64,000 bases of DNA from Mactra quadrangularis (taxonomy: Eukaryota > Mollusca > Bivalvia > Venerida > Mactridae): NCBI GenBank assembly GCA_025267735.1, contig CM046311.1, positions 26,263,329-26,327,328 of the forward strand, read 5' to 3'. The notes below the pieces were generated by a model that saw only the letters and a list, made by a program, of their open reading frames with translations, did no database searches and was not told where the DNA came from. Position numbers and translations under genes: made by a program. Below are positions 1 to 10,689 of the stretch, one piece after another; positions within the stretch are counted from its first letter, which is position 1; each line of letters opens with the position of its first letter.

Positions 1-1640
1 GCTTGGTAATTTGATATCTTCTGGTTGAAGGTTTAAACTTAACCCTGTTTCCCCAAAACTAATAAGGCACATCCTTGACACATGAGCTACTCTCACATGA
101 AATTTGGTGAACCTAGGTACAGTCATTGTTGAGTTATTACCAGGACAATGTTTTTCGATATGATGCCCCTGTGACCTTGACCTTTGACCCAGGGGCCTCA
201 AAACCAATAGAGCATATCCTTGACACATGGGCTACTCTCACATAAAATTTGGTGAACCTAGGTACATTGGTGGTTCAGTTATTGTCTGGACAAATTTTTT
301 CCATATGATGCCTCTGTGACCTTGACCTTTGAACCTGGGGCCCTAAAACCTATAGGGCGCATCCTTGACACAAGAGCTACCTTTACATAAAATTTTGTGA
401 ACCTAGATGCAGTTGTTGTTGAGTTATTGTCCGGACAAGGTTTTTCAATATGATGCCCCTGTGACCTTGACCTTTGACCCAGGGGCCCCAAAACCATTAG
501 AGCATATCCTTGACACAAGGGCTACGCTCACATAAAATTTGGTGAACCTAGGTACATTGGTTGTTCAGTTATTGTCAGGACAAGTTTTTTATTGTTTGCC
601 ATTTTGACTTTATTAACATATTGATTGAACATTTGAAGTCACTGCTTGGTAATTTGATATCTTCTGGTTGAAGGTTTAAACTTAACCCTGTTTCCCCAAA
701 ACCAATAAGGCACATCCTTGACACATGGGCTACTCTCACATGAAATTTGGTGAACCTAGGTACAGTCATTGTTGTGTTATTACCAGGACAATGTTTTTTT
801 GATATGATGCCCCTGTGACCTTGACCTTAGACCCAGGGGCCTCAAAACTACTGGAGCATATCCTTGACACATGGGCTACTCTCACATAAAAATTGGTGAA
901 CCTAGGTACATTGGTGGTTCAGTTATTGTCCGGACAAAGTTTTTTCATATGATGCCTCTGTGACCTTGACCTTTGAACCTGGGGCCCCATAAACCTGTAG
1001 GGCATATCCTTGACACATGGGCTACCTTCACATAAAATTTTGTGAACCTAGGTACAGTGGTTGTAGAGTCATTGTCCGGACAAGGTTTTTCAATATGATG
1101 CCCTTTTGACCTTGACCTATGACCCAGGGGCCCCAAAACCTACAGGAAACATTCTTGACACAAGGGCTACTCTCACCTAAAATTGGGTGAATCTAGATAG
1201 ATTGGTTGTTCAGTTATTGTCAGGACAAGTTTTTTACCTATATGAGGCCCCTGTGACCTTGACCTTTGACCCAGGGGCCCCAAAACCAATAGGGAACATC
1301 TTTGACACATGAGCTACTTTTACATAAAATTTTGTGAACCTAGGTACAGTCGTTGTTGAGTTATTGTCCGGACAAGTTTTACCTATTTTAAGTCCCAGTG
1401 ACCTTGACCTTTGACCCTGGGGTCTCAAAATCAATAGGGAACCACCTCCACCCAAGGGCTATCCACACATAAAATTTTAGGAACCTAGGTACATCCTTTC
1501 TTGAGTTATCATCCGGACAAGCAATTGTCCACGGACAGACGGACAGACTGACAGACGGACAGACGGACGGACGGACAGACGGACAGACGGACAACATCGT
1601 AACATAATACGACCGTTTTTTCAAAACGGGCGTATAAAAA
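1..1640 (-). repeat. Pearl-like tandem-core interspersed element, truncated by left edge
   Basis: Tandem ~146-bp units, each with the block TGACCTTGACCTTTGACC (near 171, 317, 463, 817, 959, 1109, 1254, 1400) followed by a conserved 'gaacctaggtaca' segment. A higher-order period of about 642 bp is visible because the first ~110 bases recur at 643. The right end has a GACGGACAGACGG-type microsatellite (1530-1590) and then the terminus ending 'aaaacgggcgtata' near 1635. This matches the layout of molluscan pearl elements: tandem core, ACGG-type microsatellite, conserved flank. That family name is from general knowledge, not a search. The copy lies in PMPCA intron 4 or downstream, and its open frames are repeat shadows. 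Confidence 0.8.
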
Positions 1641-1856
1641 TTGCATAGCAAAATATACAAAGTTCTAAATATCACGGTATTCATTGAAAAATTCAACACC
1701 CAATGGCAAAAAAAAAATAAAAAAATACCTACCTACCTACCCACCTCAGAAATTCAGGGTCGAGCAGTACAAACAATTTTTTTATGATAGAAAATTTGAA
1801 ATATTAAGTGTGATATGTATGATAGCATTTTAAAACTTTACAAATTTAAATGATAC

Positions 1857-1939
1857 CTAGAACATTGACAATCTATAATTCCACCAACTTTTTCCAACTC
1901 TTGACTTATTTTATCTCTATCTTCATAATTTGTGGTTTT
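1857..1939 (-). CDS. PMPCA: PMPCA exon 4
   Basis: 83 bp, residues 114-140 plus two bases. It follows the acceptor TTTTTCAG and ends at donor AG|GTATCA. The peptide [20 protein letters not shown] runs on to GIIDCQCSR. This corresponds to the conserved 'LEKHGG..DCQTSRD' stretch after the HFLEKLAF motif in animal alpha subunits. It starts in phase 0, as required by the end of exon 3. Confidence 0.88.
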
Positions 1940-4900
1940 CTGAAAAATAAAACAAGCTAATTAAATATTTACAAATTTTAAAATATAACTTAAACTTGTT
2001 ATTGTATCTCACTCACAGGTAAGAAAACGTAAAGTTGAGTCTATCATTCTGTGATAACCTTACATAACAAAGACTTTCATCACAATATAGAATCACAAAA
2101 CATTTCATACAAAGTATATAGAACTTGAGAAAAAAACTTACAATTATTTTGTTATTCAGTCAAAAAATTTAAGAAACTCAAGTCATTGTCCAAACAATTT
2201 GTTATATATTCTTTCTAGATTTCTGGTTACCAAATATAAACTTTTGGTAGTCAAAACTAAATATTGGTTGTCCCAGACGCCTGTTCATAAAGACTAGTAA
2301 TTCAATACTTACTTGAAATGCTAGTTTTTCAAGGAAATGGTTGATACCACTGGGATAATTAACTTCATATCTTGATCCTGAATCTATTATAACTCCAATA
2401 GTCGAACATTGACCAAACTTGTTCTCTGATGCAACACGCAATCCATTATCTAAAGTTGTCACCTGAAAGTTATATGTTAAATGGTTTTGATACAGGGACT
2501 TTTCAATTTGGCAGTGGCTTATACCCAAGGTCTAGAGTTATGGAAGTTCCGTAACTGTAGACAACCCTTGCAAGTGCAGGCTAGAGTTACGAAAGTCTTA
2601 TAACACAAGTATGTTTCAACTTTAAAACGTCAGAAAACTTGTTAATTAACTTGTTCATAATTAATCAAAATAAACAAATATTTATCGTCATGACTTATCC
2701 TACTGTTATTTAAAAACGTCATTTTGGGTATTTATAATACACTAACCAGATGTTTAATACACAGCGATATGACGCTGTCATCTTCACAGCACCACATACT
2801 TAGTAGTTTAATTGAGCGTTAAGTTAAAGAGTTGGAATCACAGACATAGATAAACATCTAATTCCCTGGTTGGAACATAAATTGGACAGAATTAAAACAA
2901 AATATTTATAAGGAAATGGACGATTTCAAAAATTAACTTTAGAAAATCGGTGATTTAATACTTTGCATGGAAATTTTAAGAAATTACTTTCAGCTGTCTA
3001 TATTATGTTGTATAATAAAATATAGGCACGAGCTTTGATGCGCGTATGATTAAATTGTGCTTTAGCACGAGAGATTTAATTAGCGTATCTAACCAGTGCC
3101 TATATTTTATTATACAACATAATATAGACAACTGTAAGTTTTTTCAATTCTAACATCGCAAAATACATCCCTAGAAAAGATACATTTTTAGAACAATTTT
3201 TTATCATGAGAAACGCCATGCTGTTGAATTATATGCCCGAAAGTGTTGTTTTTTTGGTTAAGATGAAGCATTTGTAAGACAAGAGAATATTTCAGATGAA
3301 TATCATATTATGAATAATTGTGGAAAACAAAGTAGAGAAAAAAAGTTTTAAGGTAAAAGTGACCTTGACCTTTGACCTTGTGACACCAAAATCAATAGGG
3401 GTCTTCTACCTGATATGGACAATCATTGTATGAAGTTTGAATATTGTGTACCTATTGGAACTTAAGTTATGCTCCGGAAACTGTTTTCAGTTTAAAGGTA
3501 ATAGTGACCTTAGACCTTGTGACCCAAAAATCAATAGGGGTCTTCTACCCGATATGGACAATCATCGTATGAAGTTTGAATATTGTGGACCAAATGGAAC
3601 TTAAGTTATGCTCCGGAAACTGTTTTCAGTTTAAAGGTAAAAGTAACCTAGACCTTTGACCTCGTGACCCCAAAATCAATAGGGGTCTTCTATTCGATAT
3701 GGACAATCATCGTATGAAGTTTGAATATTGTGGACCAAATGGAACTTAAGTAATGCTCCGGAAACTGTTTTCAGTTTTAAGGTAATAGTGACCTTGACCT
3801 TTGACCCCAAAATCAATAGGGGTCTTCTATTCGATATGGACAATCATCGTATGAAGTTTGAATATTGTGGGCCAAATGGAACTTAAGTAATGCTCCGGAA
3901 AATGTTTTCAGTTTTAAGGTAATAGTGACCTTGACCTTTGACATTGTGACCCCAAAATCAATAGGGGTCTTCTACCTGATATGGACAATCATCCTATGAA
4001 GTTTGAATATTGTGGGCCAAATGGAACTTAAGTTATGCTCCGGAAACCAAATAGCTAACGGACAGACGGACGCCAGGGGGTATAACATAATATGTCCGAA
4101 ATTCTTTCGGGCATATAAAAAGTATCGTCATAATTTTATTTGTGTGTTTAACATCAGTCTACAAAATAAGTGTCGCAAATTAAACAAAACATTTGACCTT
4201 GCCCTTAGTGTGTGACATTTTATTTACACATAATGATGTAGCATAATTTCAAGTTTGATGTTTCGATGGAATATTGCAAATACAGCTTAAATGATTGGAT
4301 GTTAACTAGAAAGTAGTTCGTTATCATACAGTTTAATTGAGAATTTATCGAAAAGGTTGGATATGAATTGGATTTATAAACGCATGTCAAGGAAGAATGA
4401 ATTTTCAGAAAATCAGCGCTGCTCATGTCCACTTGGATATGAAACTTGAAAAATTACACGTAGCCAGTTCCATTATATTACACTTTGCACAGTTAGGCTT
4501 TAATAAATAGTCAATCTTTGTATATTTTTTGTATAATGGATGAAGGAAAGAATAAAATGAGACAGCAGAACCAGAAATTGCTGGGACTTAGAAAACATCT
4601 TGAAGTAGGTCCTTTTTATGCTAGAATCGTTTTAAACTCAATTTAGACCATTTTAATTCAATTGATAAGATTAGTACATGTTTTACATTTACTGGCATGT
4701 TTATTACGGACATCCAGTGACCTGTTAAAGCCAATTCCATATAAACTCGAGCACTATTTTCAGCTTTGCTCATTTTAGGGGGGGGGGAAGTAAAATTATA
4801 ACAGCCGTCACAAGCTATATTCTGTTCATTATTAGAGCACAGATGACGTCACATTAAATAAAGAGTGAAAGCACATGTGCCTATGTTAGAATTTGAATTA

Positions 4901-7760
4901 AATGTTAATGAATGTTCTAATAGTACATTTTCTAGTTAAAAAGTGACGATTTTCAACAAAAGCATTGATCAATATAAAATCTCGCCATTTTTCACAAGAG
5001 TTGTAGATAAATTTAAGAATATAGGCGCTTTACCTACGATACGGAGTTTTTTTGTGTGTAATTAGCCAATTTTAATTGAAAATTTCAGCTATTTTTCCAC
5101 TGGATAACCACTGAGTTTTGTGTAAATATCACCGACTTTAGGTTGTAAATTGGTAATTCTTAACATGAGATCGTCAAAATTCTCGTAAAAATTTCAAAGA
5201 ACTGGTATAGAATGACAAATTGCATTTTTTTCACAAAAACCTCCACTTTCTAACAATAAAAATTGATCAAGAAATGGTCTGTTTCTTATAAATACTTGCT
5301 TCCAAATTATACATATTCAGTCCAAATTATATTCCAACTCGATAACTTAACCCTCAATTAAACTATTAAGTAAGTGAAACTTCAAAGACGACAGCGTCAT
5401 ATTGCCGTATATTAATTATACATACGGTTAGTTTACTATAAATATCCAAAATGGCGCATGTAATGACAATAGGATAAGTCGTAAATTTTTGTGTGTTTTT
5501 TTTTAGTAATAATGAATATTATCAAGTTTACTAACATTTATAAGTTGAAGCATATGTATGCTTTAAGAATTCCGTATCTCTAGCCTGCCCTTGCACGGGT
5601 TGTCTGCAGTTCTGGAACTTCTGTAACTCTAGACCCTGTGTATGGTACTGTAACTCTAGCCACTGCCTTTCAATTAACTCAACCAGTCTAGTACATTTAG
5701 AGTGAGAAAGAATTTTTTCAAAAACAGTTAAATAAATCAAAATGGTGTAAGTCTTAGGAATAGTAAATAATTATTTTTATAAATACTTGGAAATTTAAAA
5801 TCAGCTTTTTCCAAATCACTCTTCTTCCAATTAAAGTACAGGACCCACTCTTGGCCATCAACACACTCAGGTGATGGCACAATGTGTGAACATGCAAATG
5901 TGCAGGTAAATTCAGTAAGATAATAAAACTGTTAAAAAAGAAGGTTTGTATAATCATATTAAACAACAAAACATTTAATTTTAAAGCAATCTAACAACAA
6001 AATATTTTGTTCTAATGCAATACAAAGAAATTGTGCTCAGAGTGAAGCATATCAAGAAGGGATAAAAAGACCAATACCTGTGTTTTGTGTTGTTTTTTGT
6101 CAGACACAGCATACTGTATTTCAGAAAACTCACTTGGTTTGCTACTTAATGGGCCACCTCCAATAGTATCACTGGTATTAGCTTTACTGCTGTATCGCCT
6201 TGTGTTTCTTCTGAAAATGACAGTTTAGTCAATTGTTATGAAATTTCACCATGAAAAAATGAAATTTATTGATTTTACCTTTGGGGATGACACTTGGTTG
6301 AGTGATAAACACTATTTTCTTTCATTTTAATACATATAAGTTGTATAATTATTGATGAGATCCCCACTAAGTTTCTGAGGGAAGCATCCACAGCCTTAGC
6401 ACCTGTACTCACACTTGTGTTCCAAGCATCAATAAAGCAAGGCTGTGTACCTGAAGACAGGGTTAGTTACACCAGTCTTCAAGAAAAGTGATCGTAACAA
6501 CCCAGCCAACAATCGGCCCATATTGCTCACCTCTGTGTGCTGCAAGATGCTGGAACACATTATCCACAGCCAAGTTATGACTCACCTAGAAAGACATCAG
6601 TTACTAGCAGACCAGCAGCACAGTTTTAGGAAGAAACATACTTGCGAATCACAACTCATCCTGACAGTCCACAACTTGACAGCCTCACTTGATGCAAGAG
6701 AACAGATTGATGCAGTCCTCTTAGACTTTGCAAAAGCATTCAATCGTGTCCCCCACCAGCGACTCCTCAATAAGTTGGACCACTATGGTATCAAAGGACC
6801 AGTCCTGAGTTGGATATGCAGCTTCCTATCCAACCATAGCTAGCGGGTCTTAGTCAAAGCCTAGGACTCCAGTCAGCCTCATCCCCAGTAACTTCAGGTG
6901 TTTAACAAGGCACAGTGCTTGGTCCCCCTCCTGTTCCTTTTATACATAAACGACCTACCAAGCAATGTGAGTTCTCAGACTGACCCGAAATTGTCACATG
7001 CTAACCAGGTCAAATTTTTCTGCATAATTAACGTAAATAGATGAAACAAATCTGAGTTTAATCATGACGATAAGTTTCCTGCAAAATGGTGTTCAATAAG
7101 TACTTATTTTATCTAACTTGTGGATATAAATCGCTATTTTATTCGAACACATGGACGAAAAGTTCAGGTACTTTCGCTTTGGCTGAAAACGATGCTGTCA
7201 AGTGTTCCATGGCCATGACTTCCGCAAGAGAAATGTCAACATCGAAAGTTTATGTCAGTGAACATGACTTAACTATCATAGAATCAAAATATTGCGTTAT
7301 TAAGGATTCATTCGTACTGCTATAAAAAAGTGATCCGGAATTGTCGATGACCCGGAACTGTGGAGTTTACTGTACTCTAGAGTATGTTGCATCATTCAAC
7401 TATTCACTGTGGAAGTTATCTCAGAGATAAACATTATCTTATCAAAATATTAGATTATGTTTGATACAACACTTCTTTATTAAAAGTTATATTCTTCACA
7501 CAGAATTAAACATTAATTACATAGAAAAATGAGGTTGAAAGAGAATTTGACATTACGGACTACTATTATCTACTATCCGAAAACTACTACACTAAAATAT
7601 TACACGAAACGGTATTTAATACATGGCATTTATAACAATATGGAGTAAACAGTTTCAATTTTGTTATTATTACCTCATTGGCAACGGTAGGAAATGATAC
7701 AAACCTTGGATAATTCCGGCAACCTTGATCAAGAATTCTGCGAAGCATGCGAGTCGCCAT
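1857..7760 (-). CDS. PMPCA: Mitochondrial processing peptidase subunit alpha, first four coding exons (gene span)
   Basis: Alpha subunit of the matrix peptidase that removes presequences from imported mitochondrial proteins; it works as a heterodimer with the catalytic beta subunit. Coding exons in order: 7705-7760, 6078-6210, 2313-2462, 1857-1939. All have GT..AG borders and the phases join without a break, giving 140 residues plus two bases. Residues 1-19 form a basic, Arg-rich presequence ([13 protein letters not shown]...). From residue 64 the peptide [18 protein letters not shown] is diagnostic of this family. HFLEKLAF occupies the place of the HxxEH zinc motif of the beta subunit, with Lys for the second His, as in non-catalytic alpha subunits. 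The rest of the protein, about three quarters of the usual ~520 residues, lies beyond the left edge. Introns are packed with repeats. No frame damage is seen. Confidence 0.9.
2313..2462 (-). CDS. PMPCA: PMPCA exon 3 (core M16 family motif)
   Basis: 150 bp, exactly 50 codons, phase 0 at both ends. Acceptor CTTTCAG|GTG, donor CAA|GTAAGT. Encodes [18 protein letters not shown] through [22 protein letters not shown]. The degenerate metal motif H-F-L-E-K marks the alpha rather than the beta subunit. Confidence 0.93.
2990..3135. repeat. Palindromic MITE-like block (copy 1)
   Basis: Near-perfect palindrome: 'gtctatattatgttgtataataaaatataggcac' on the left is mirrored by 'gtgcctatattttattatacaacataatatagac' on the right. 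The ~65-bp centre contains 'gtgctttagcac'. A related palindrome with the same downstream sequence is at 55630-55800, so this is a repeat family and not a chance hairpin. Confidence 0.8.
3229..4120 (+). repeat. Pearl-like tandem-core element, family 2 (copy 1)
   Basis: Bounded by short inverted termini 'atatgcccgaaag' and 'ctttcgggcatat'. It contains about five ~140-bp units, each with 'gtgaccttgacctttgacc', 'atcaataggggtcttctac', 'gatatggacaatcat' and 'aacttaagttatgctccgg', followed by a short GACGGACG tract. It has been inserted into the palindromic repeat just after 'catgctgttgaa', since the copy at 55630 continues there without interruption. A second copy lies at 26802-27596. Confidence 0.85.
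5737..5928 (-). other. Candidate unrecognised (possibly alternative terminal) exon in PMPCA intron 2
   Basis: A good polypyrimidine tract and acceptor (TTCTTTTTTAACAG) precede an open frame of 63 codons ending in TGA at 5737-5739. The frame begins [15 protein letters not shown] and continues through [20 protein letters not shown]. It is in phase 0, so it would splice in frame after PMPCA exon 2 and give a short secondary protein. A weak donor (GTATTT) follows base 5787, but using it would break the frame into exon 3. The peptide matches no family I recognise. It could be a chance ORF or a repeat relic. Confidence 0.3.
6078..6210 (-). CDS. PMPCA: PMPCA exon 2
   Basis: 133 bp. Acceptor TTTTCAG|AAG, donor CAG|GTATTG. 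The first base completes Arg19 split with exon 1; residues 20-63 follow and the exon ends in phase 0. The peptide is low-complexity and Ser/Gly-rich ([16 protein letters not shown], then DKKQHKTQ), the usual spacer between presequence and the conserved VTTLDNG start. The join to exon 3 matches the spacing in vertebrate alpha subunits. Confidence 0.87.
6354..6995 (+). pseudogene. Non-LTR retrotransposon reverse-transcriptase fragment
   Basis: Conceptual translation shows jockey/CR1-like reverse-transcriptase blocks in order: '[20 protein letters not shown]', 'VTPVFKK(S)[11 protein letters not shown]', '[16 protein letters not shown]', '[19 protein letters not shown]' with the catalytic Asp of palm motif A, and a remnant of '[11 protein letters not shown]'. 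It is broken by a frameshift near 6465, in-frame stops near 6841 and 6864, and loss of sequence before the FADD active-site box. Antisense to PMPCA, in its intron 1. It is a dead 5'- and 3'-truncated copy. Confidence 0.85.
7355..7373. repeat. Solo pogo/mariner-like terminus
   Basis: Reads on the minus strand as TACAGTAAACTCCACAGTTC, with the TACAGT start shared by other TA-flanked elements in this window (for example 34415 and 43399). No matching left terminus was found in 7000-7350, so the element is either truncated or this is chance. Confidence 0.3.
7705..7760 (-). CDS. PMPCA: PMPCA exon 1 (start codon and presequence)
   Basis: Starts at ATG 7760 in the context AAGATGGCG, a strong eukaryotic start context, and encodes 18 residues plus two bases ([18 protein letters not shown], then AG). 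It is basic, lacks acidic residues apart from one Asp, and resembles a matrix-targeting helix. The donor is AAG|GTTTGT. The AG leftover plus the first base of exon 2 gives Arg, so the phases agree. It is joined to exon 2 by phase and the targeting-peptide character, since N-termini are not conserved enough to align. Confidence 0.75.
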
Positions 7761-8451
7761 CTTTCTTGGTTAGGTGTAAAACCCGAATAAATCGTCTCGT
7801 TCCGTTTAACAGAACTTGCCTTATATTTGTTGACTCAGACCCCTACCCTAAATCTTGTTTTTTGTTGATTTTTACAGATTGCCAACTCAAATTATAACCA
7901 TTTCATGAGGGCAGCTCACTTATCCTAAAATTGCCCAAGCAAAGGTGCTTTATTTCAATCATGAATATGATAATTATAGGAATATATTTATATATCAAAT
8001 TTGTTTCGCATGCTACGCGTGCAACATTTGACAAAACTGGGAGTACAGAAATACTATGACCTAGCATACAATTTAAAACAATTCCTCATTATTGTAAGAA
8101 TTTAACATTATCCAACGGCTTTTAGAAAATTATATCTAGATGCTTTATATTGTAAACCCTGGCAAAGGATAGTTGAGGCTCTCGAAATGTGTCTGAATCC
8201 CTTAGAATAACCTAAACTCAGGAATTTCGGGTGCCGCAGTCACCTAGACCCCTGATCAAGGCTTTGCCCAGGACCATTTGGGGCCCTTACGGCCCCTTGA
8301 AACCCTATTCTGCTTGTTAATTTTCCGCCCCCTCTAACTAGAATTTTCCGCCCCCTCTAACTAAAAACCCTGGATCCGCCTATGATGTCTATAACTAGAT
8401 CAAGGTCTCTTATAATTGTAGATCCCTGATTTCAAATCTAGTGTACCAAGG

Positions 8452-8633
8452 ATTTGCTGGTCCGAAAACCACCCAGACTTTCATGAGAATTAGACAAAAA
8501 TGTGATTTTCTTGAAGTTGGAGGCCTTGTTACATTTTAACTGGTAGGTGAGTGCTTGTTAGAGCCATAGGTCTAGGAAAGTAACAGTAGCAAATATTTGT
8601 AACTTCATGATATTAAACCCAATAAAAAACTTA
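8452..8633 (+). repeat. Degenerate SINE body, headless
   Basis: Diverged counterpart of the body of the tRNA-headed SINE at 9764-10064. It shares 'cttgttacattt..ctggtaggtgagtgcttgttagagccataggtctaggaaag' and the end 'ttaaacccaataaaa'. The tRNA-like head is absent or unrecognisable. Confidence 0.55.
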
Positions 8634-8954
8634 AATGCCACCATGTCATTTCTTAACTGGGCTCAGGGTTTCTGACAACTTGAAATTTTAAAAACATTTT
8701 TATTTGAAACCATTGAAAATGAGGTTAAAATGAAAATTATATGTTTGGTTCTCAAATACATGTATAATTATATAGTCTTTTTACATATCTTCTTTTAAAA
8801 TAATTTTATATGACTGCAGGGAATTAGGTCTCTGATGACAGCCACACATTTTTTAGGCCATCATAGCCATTGTTTTACCTTAGCTCTAGCATTCCATGGC
8901 TAGTCTCACATTCACAGCACCAAAAGTTTAGAAAAACTATATACATGTACCTGA

Positions 8955-9032
8955 TATTGGGAACACAGATTATCTCCTGCATGCTAGTCAGGTGCTCTTA
9001 CCAACTGACCATATGTGGTCAATGATATCACA
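8955..9032 (-). repeat. tRNA-like SINE head fragment
   Basis: On the minus strand 'GGTCAGTTGGTAAGAGCACC' resembles a tRNA D-arm/A-box region, but the B-box region is degenerate and no acceptor stem pairs. Best read as a SINE remnant, not a tRNA gene. Confidence 0.35.
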
Positions 9033-9072
9033 CCAAATAACTGAATACAGCCCTGTTACATCTGTATAGTTC

Positions 9073-10300
9073 AACAAGAGCAGTCCACGGACAGCAGGCT
9101 CAACTATTTGGGGTGTTCGTGTAAACAACAGCAGCAACCAGTCAAAAGTCATGCTAGAGTTATGCAACTTGGTATTTAAAGTTAACCCTGTAGACATGTA
9201 AAAAGTTTCAAGTGAATCCCTTAAGTAGTTTCAAAGATAAAATGTTGCACCAAAAACTTAACCAAGAAATTTTCTAAGAATAAAAGTGCCATAATTCAGT
9301 CCAAATTCATACAAGAGTTATGTAACTTGGTATTTGAACTCCAATAGTAACCCCATAGTCATGTGTGAAGTTTCAAGTGAATCCCTTGAGTAGTTTCAAA
9401 GATATAAAAATGTTGCATCTAAAAACTTAACCAAGAAGTGTTACGTCGACGCACAACTGAGTAGGATAGCCCCACTATTCTCTGAATAGTCCAGCTAAAA
9501 ATAGCCCTTTCAGATGTTGCAAAGAAAAAATGCAAAGAAAAAATGTTGCACCTAAAAACTTAACCAAGAAATTTCTAAGTAAAAAAGGGCCATAATTCAG
9601 TCCAAATTCATCCAAGAGTTATGTTACTTTGTATTTGACCTTTAATGGTAACCCCGTAGACATGTGCTTAGTTTCAAGTTAATCCCTTCAGTAGTTGCAA
9701 AGATAAAATGTTGCACCTAAAAACTTAACCAAGAAATTTCTAAGTATAAAAAGGGCCAAATTCAACCCGGGTCGATAGCGCAGTTGGTAGCGCGCCGGGA
9801 TTTGGATACTTGTGCCCGAGGGGGTGCGGGTTTGAATCCCATCCGGGGAGGTTATACCCTTCCATGAAAATTTGACAATAATGTCGATTTTCCTCCATTG
9901 ATTAGATAATATGGAGAAGTTTCCGGCCTTGTGGAAGGGTAGGTGAGTACTGGTTATAGACAATGGTCCAGGAAAGCTAGGTTAGGTGCGCTGGACGCCG
10001 TGAAATGACCTAAATTGTGTTGATACGGCGTTAACTCCAATAAATAAAAAAATATTTAAAAAAATCAGTCCAAATTCATGCAAGAGTTATGTAACTTGGT
10101 ATTTGAACTCCAATGGTAACACAGTAAACACAAATAAAGTTTTAAGTGAATCCCTCCAGTACTTGCAAAGATATAAAAGATACAAAAATGTTGCACCTAA
10201 AAACTTATCCAAGAAGTGTTAAGCAGACGCCAACGCTGACGCCAACACACAGCTGAGTAGGATAACCCCACTATTTTCTGAATTGTTGAGCTAAAAAGGA
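9073..10300 (+). repeat. Tandem-core element cluster (two adjacent right ends)
   Basis: Starts with AACAAGAG and then ~170-bp units holding 'aagtgaatcccttnagtagtttcaaagat', 'aaatgttgcacctaaaaactta', 'gccataattcagtccaaattcat' and 'aagagttatgtaacttggtattt'. The right-end sequence 'ctgagtaggata.ccccactatt..tgaat' occurs twice, near 9460 and 10250, so two copies or an internal duplication are present. A SINE (9764-10064) interrupts one unit. Confidence 0.75.
9764..10064 (+). mobile_element. tRNA-derived SINE, copy 1
   Basis: The head shows an A-box-like GCGCAGTTGGTAGCGC and a B-box-like GGTTTGAATCCC. The body is 'ggttatacccttccatgaaaatttgacaat...' and the tail 'gcgctggacgcc...ggcgtta' ends in an A-rich 'aataaataaaaaaa' tract. 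The same structure recurs at 53193-53494 (+) and 28676-28894 (-). It interrupts a ~170-bp tandem unit, so it is younger than that array. The body type (for example the bivalve MetaSINE group) is not assigned. Confidence 0.88.
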
Positions 10301-10689
10301 TCAAGAATCAATACATTTAAAGTAAAAACAAAAAAAATTGATATTTATGAATTTATTTTAATAAAAAATAAAAAATCTCATCTTTGCAAGCTAAAAGCTT
10401 TTGAATAGAGAGAGAGAGATAACAGATGGTGACATACAGAAGTACACATGTACAAATACAACCTTCAAAATACCAGCTTAGTTGTAGAGACAATAATAAA
10501 ATAATGCACCAAAATTATAGAACATACAAACACTAGAAGGATAATGATAGGAACAAATGTTAACTTAAATAAAAAGTGTACAAATTGATATCTGACAAAA
10601 AATCATTCTTAAAATGATCTTTAGCATCCAAAGGCCTAAATTGAAACATAGCCTTATGTAATTAAAATTGCAGCATACTTTATCTCAAT

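Larger units (their letters stand above)
2521..5675. mobile_element. Large foldback element with imperfect ~380-bp inverted arms
   Basis: The left arm (about 2521-2900) and right arm (about 5290-5675) are reverse complements with many differences. Landmarks shared by both: the 'tctagagttat..ggaagttccgtaactgtagacaacccttgca' block next to each end, 'gacttatcctactgtt', 'gatatgacgctgtc' and 'tagtttaattgag'. Between the arms lie a small palindrome (2990-3135), a pearl-like insertion (3229-4120) and sequence near 4710-4885 that recurs at 55990-56165. No coding potential was recognised. It sits in PMPCA intron 2. The superfamily is not assigned because terminal bases and target duplication are unclear. 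Confidence 0.7.

Noticed and set aside
279..1699. Several minus-strand open frames with repeated 'PRFTKFYVKVAHVS' peptides
   Set aside because: They are translations of the pearl-like tandem units, in frame only by chance of unit length, with no start context or splice logic.
4003..4215. Plus-strand 70-codon frame
   Set aside because: It begins inside a pearl-like unit and runs through its terminus; no homology or splice context.
7086..7325. Plus-strand 79-codon frame near the PMPCA start
   Set aside because: No recognised motif; it overlaps sequence ending in a pogo-like terminus, so an element remnant is more likely than a gene.
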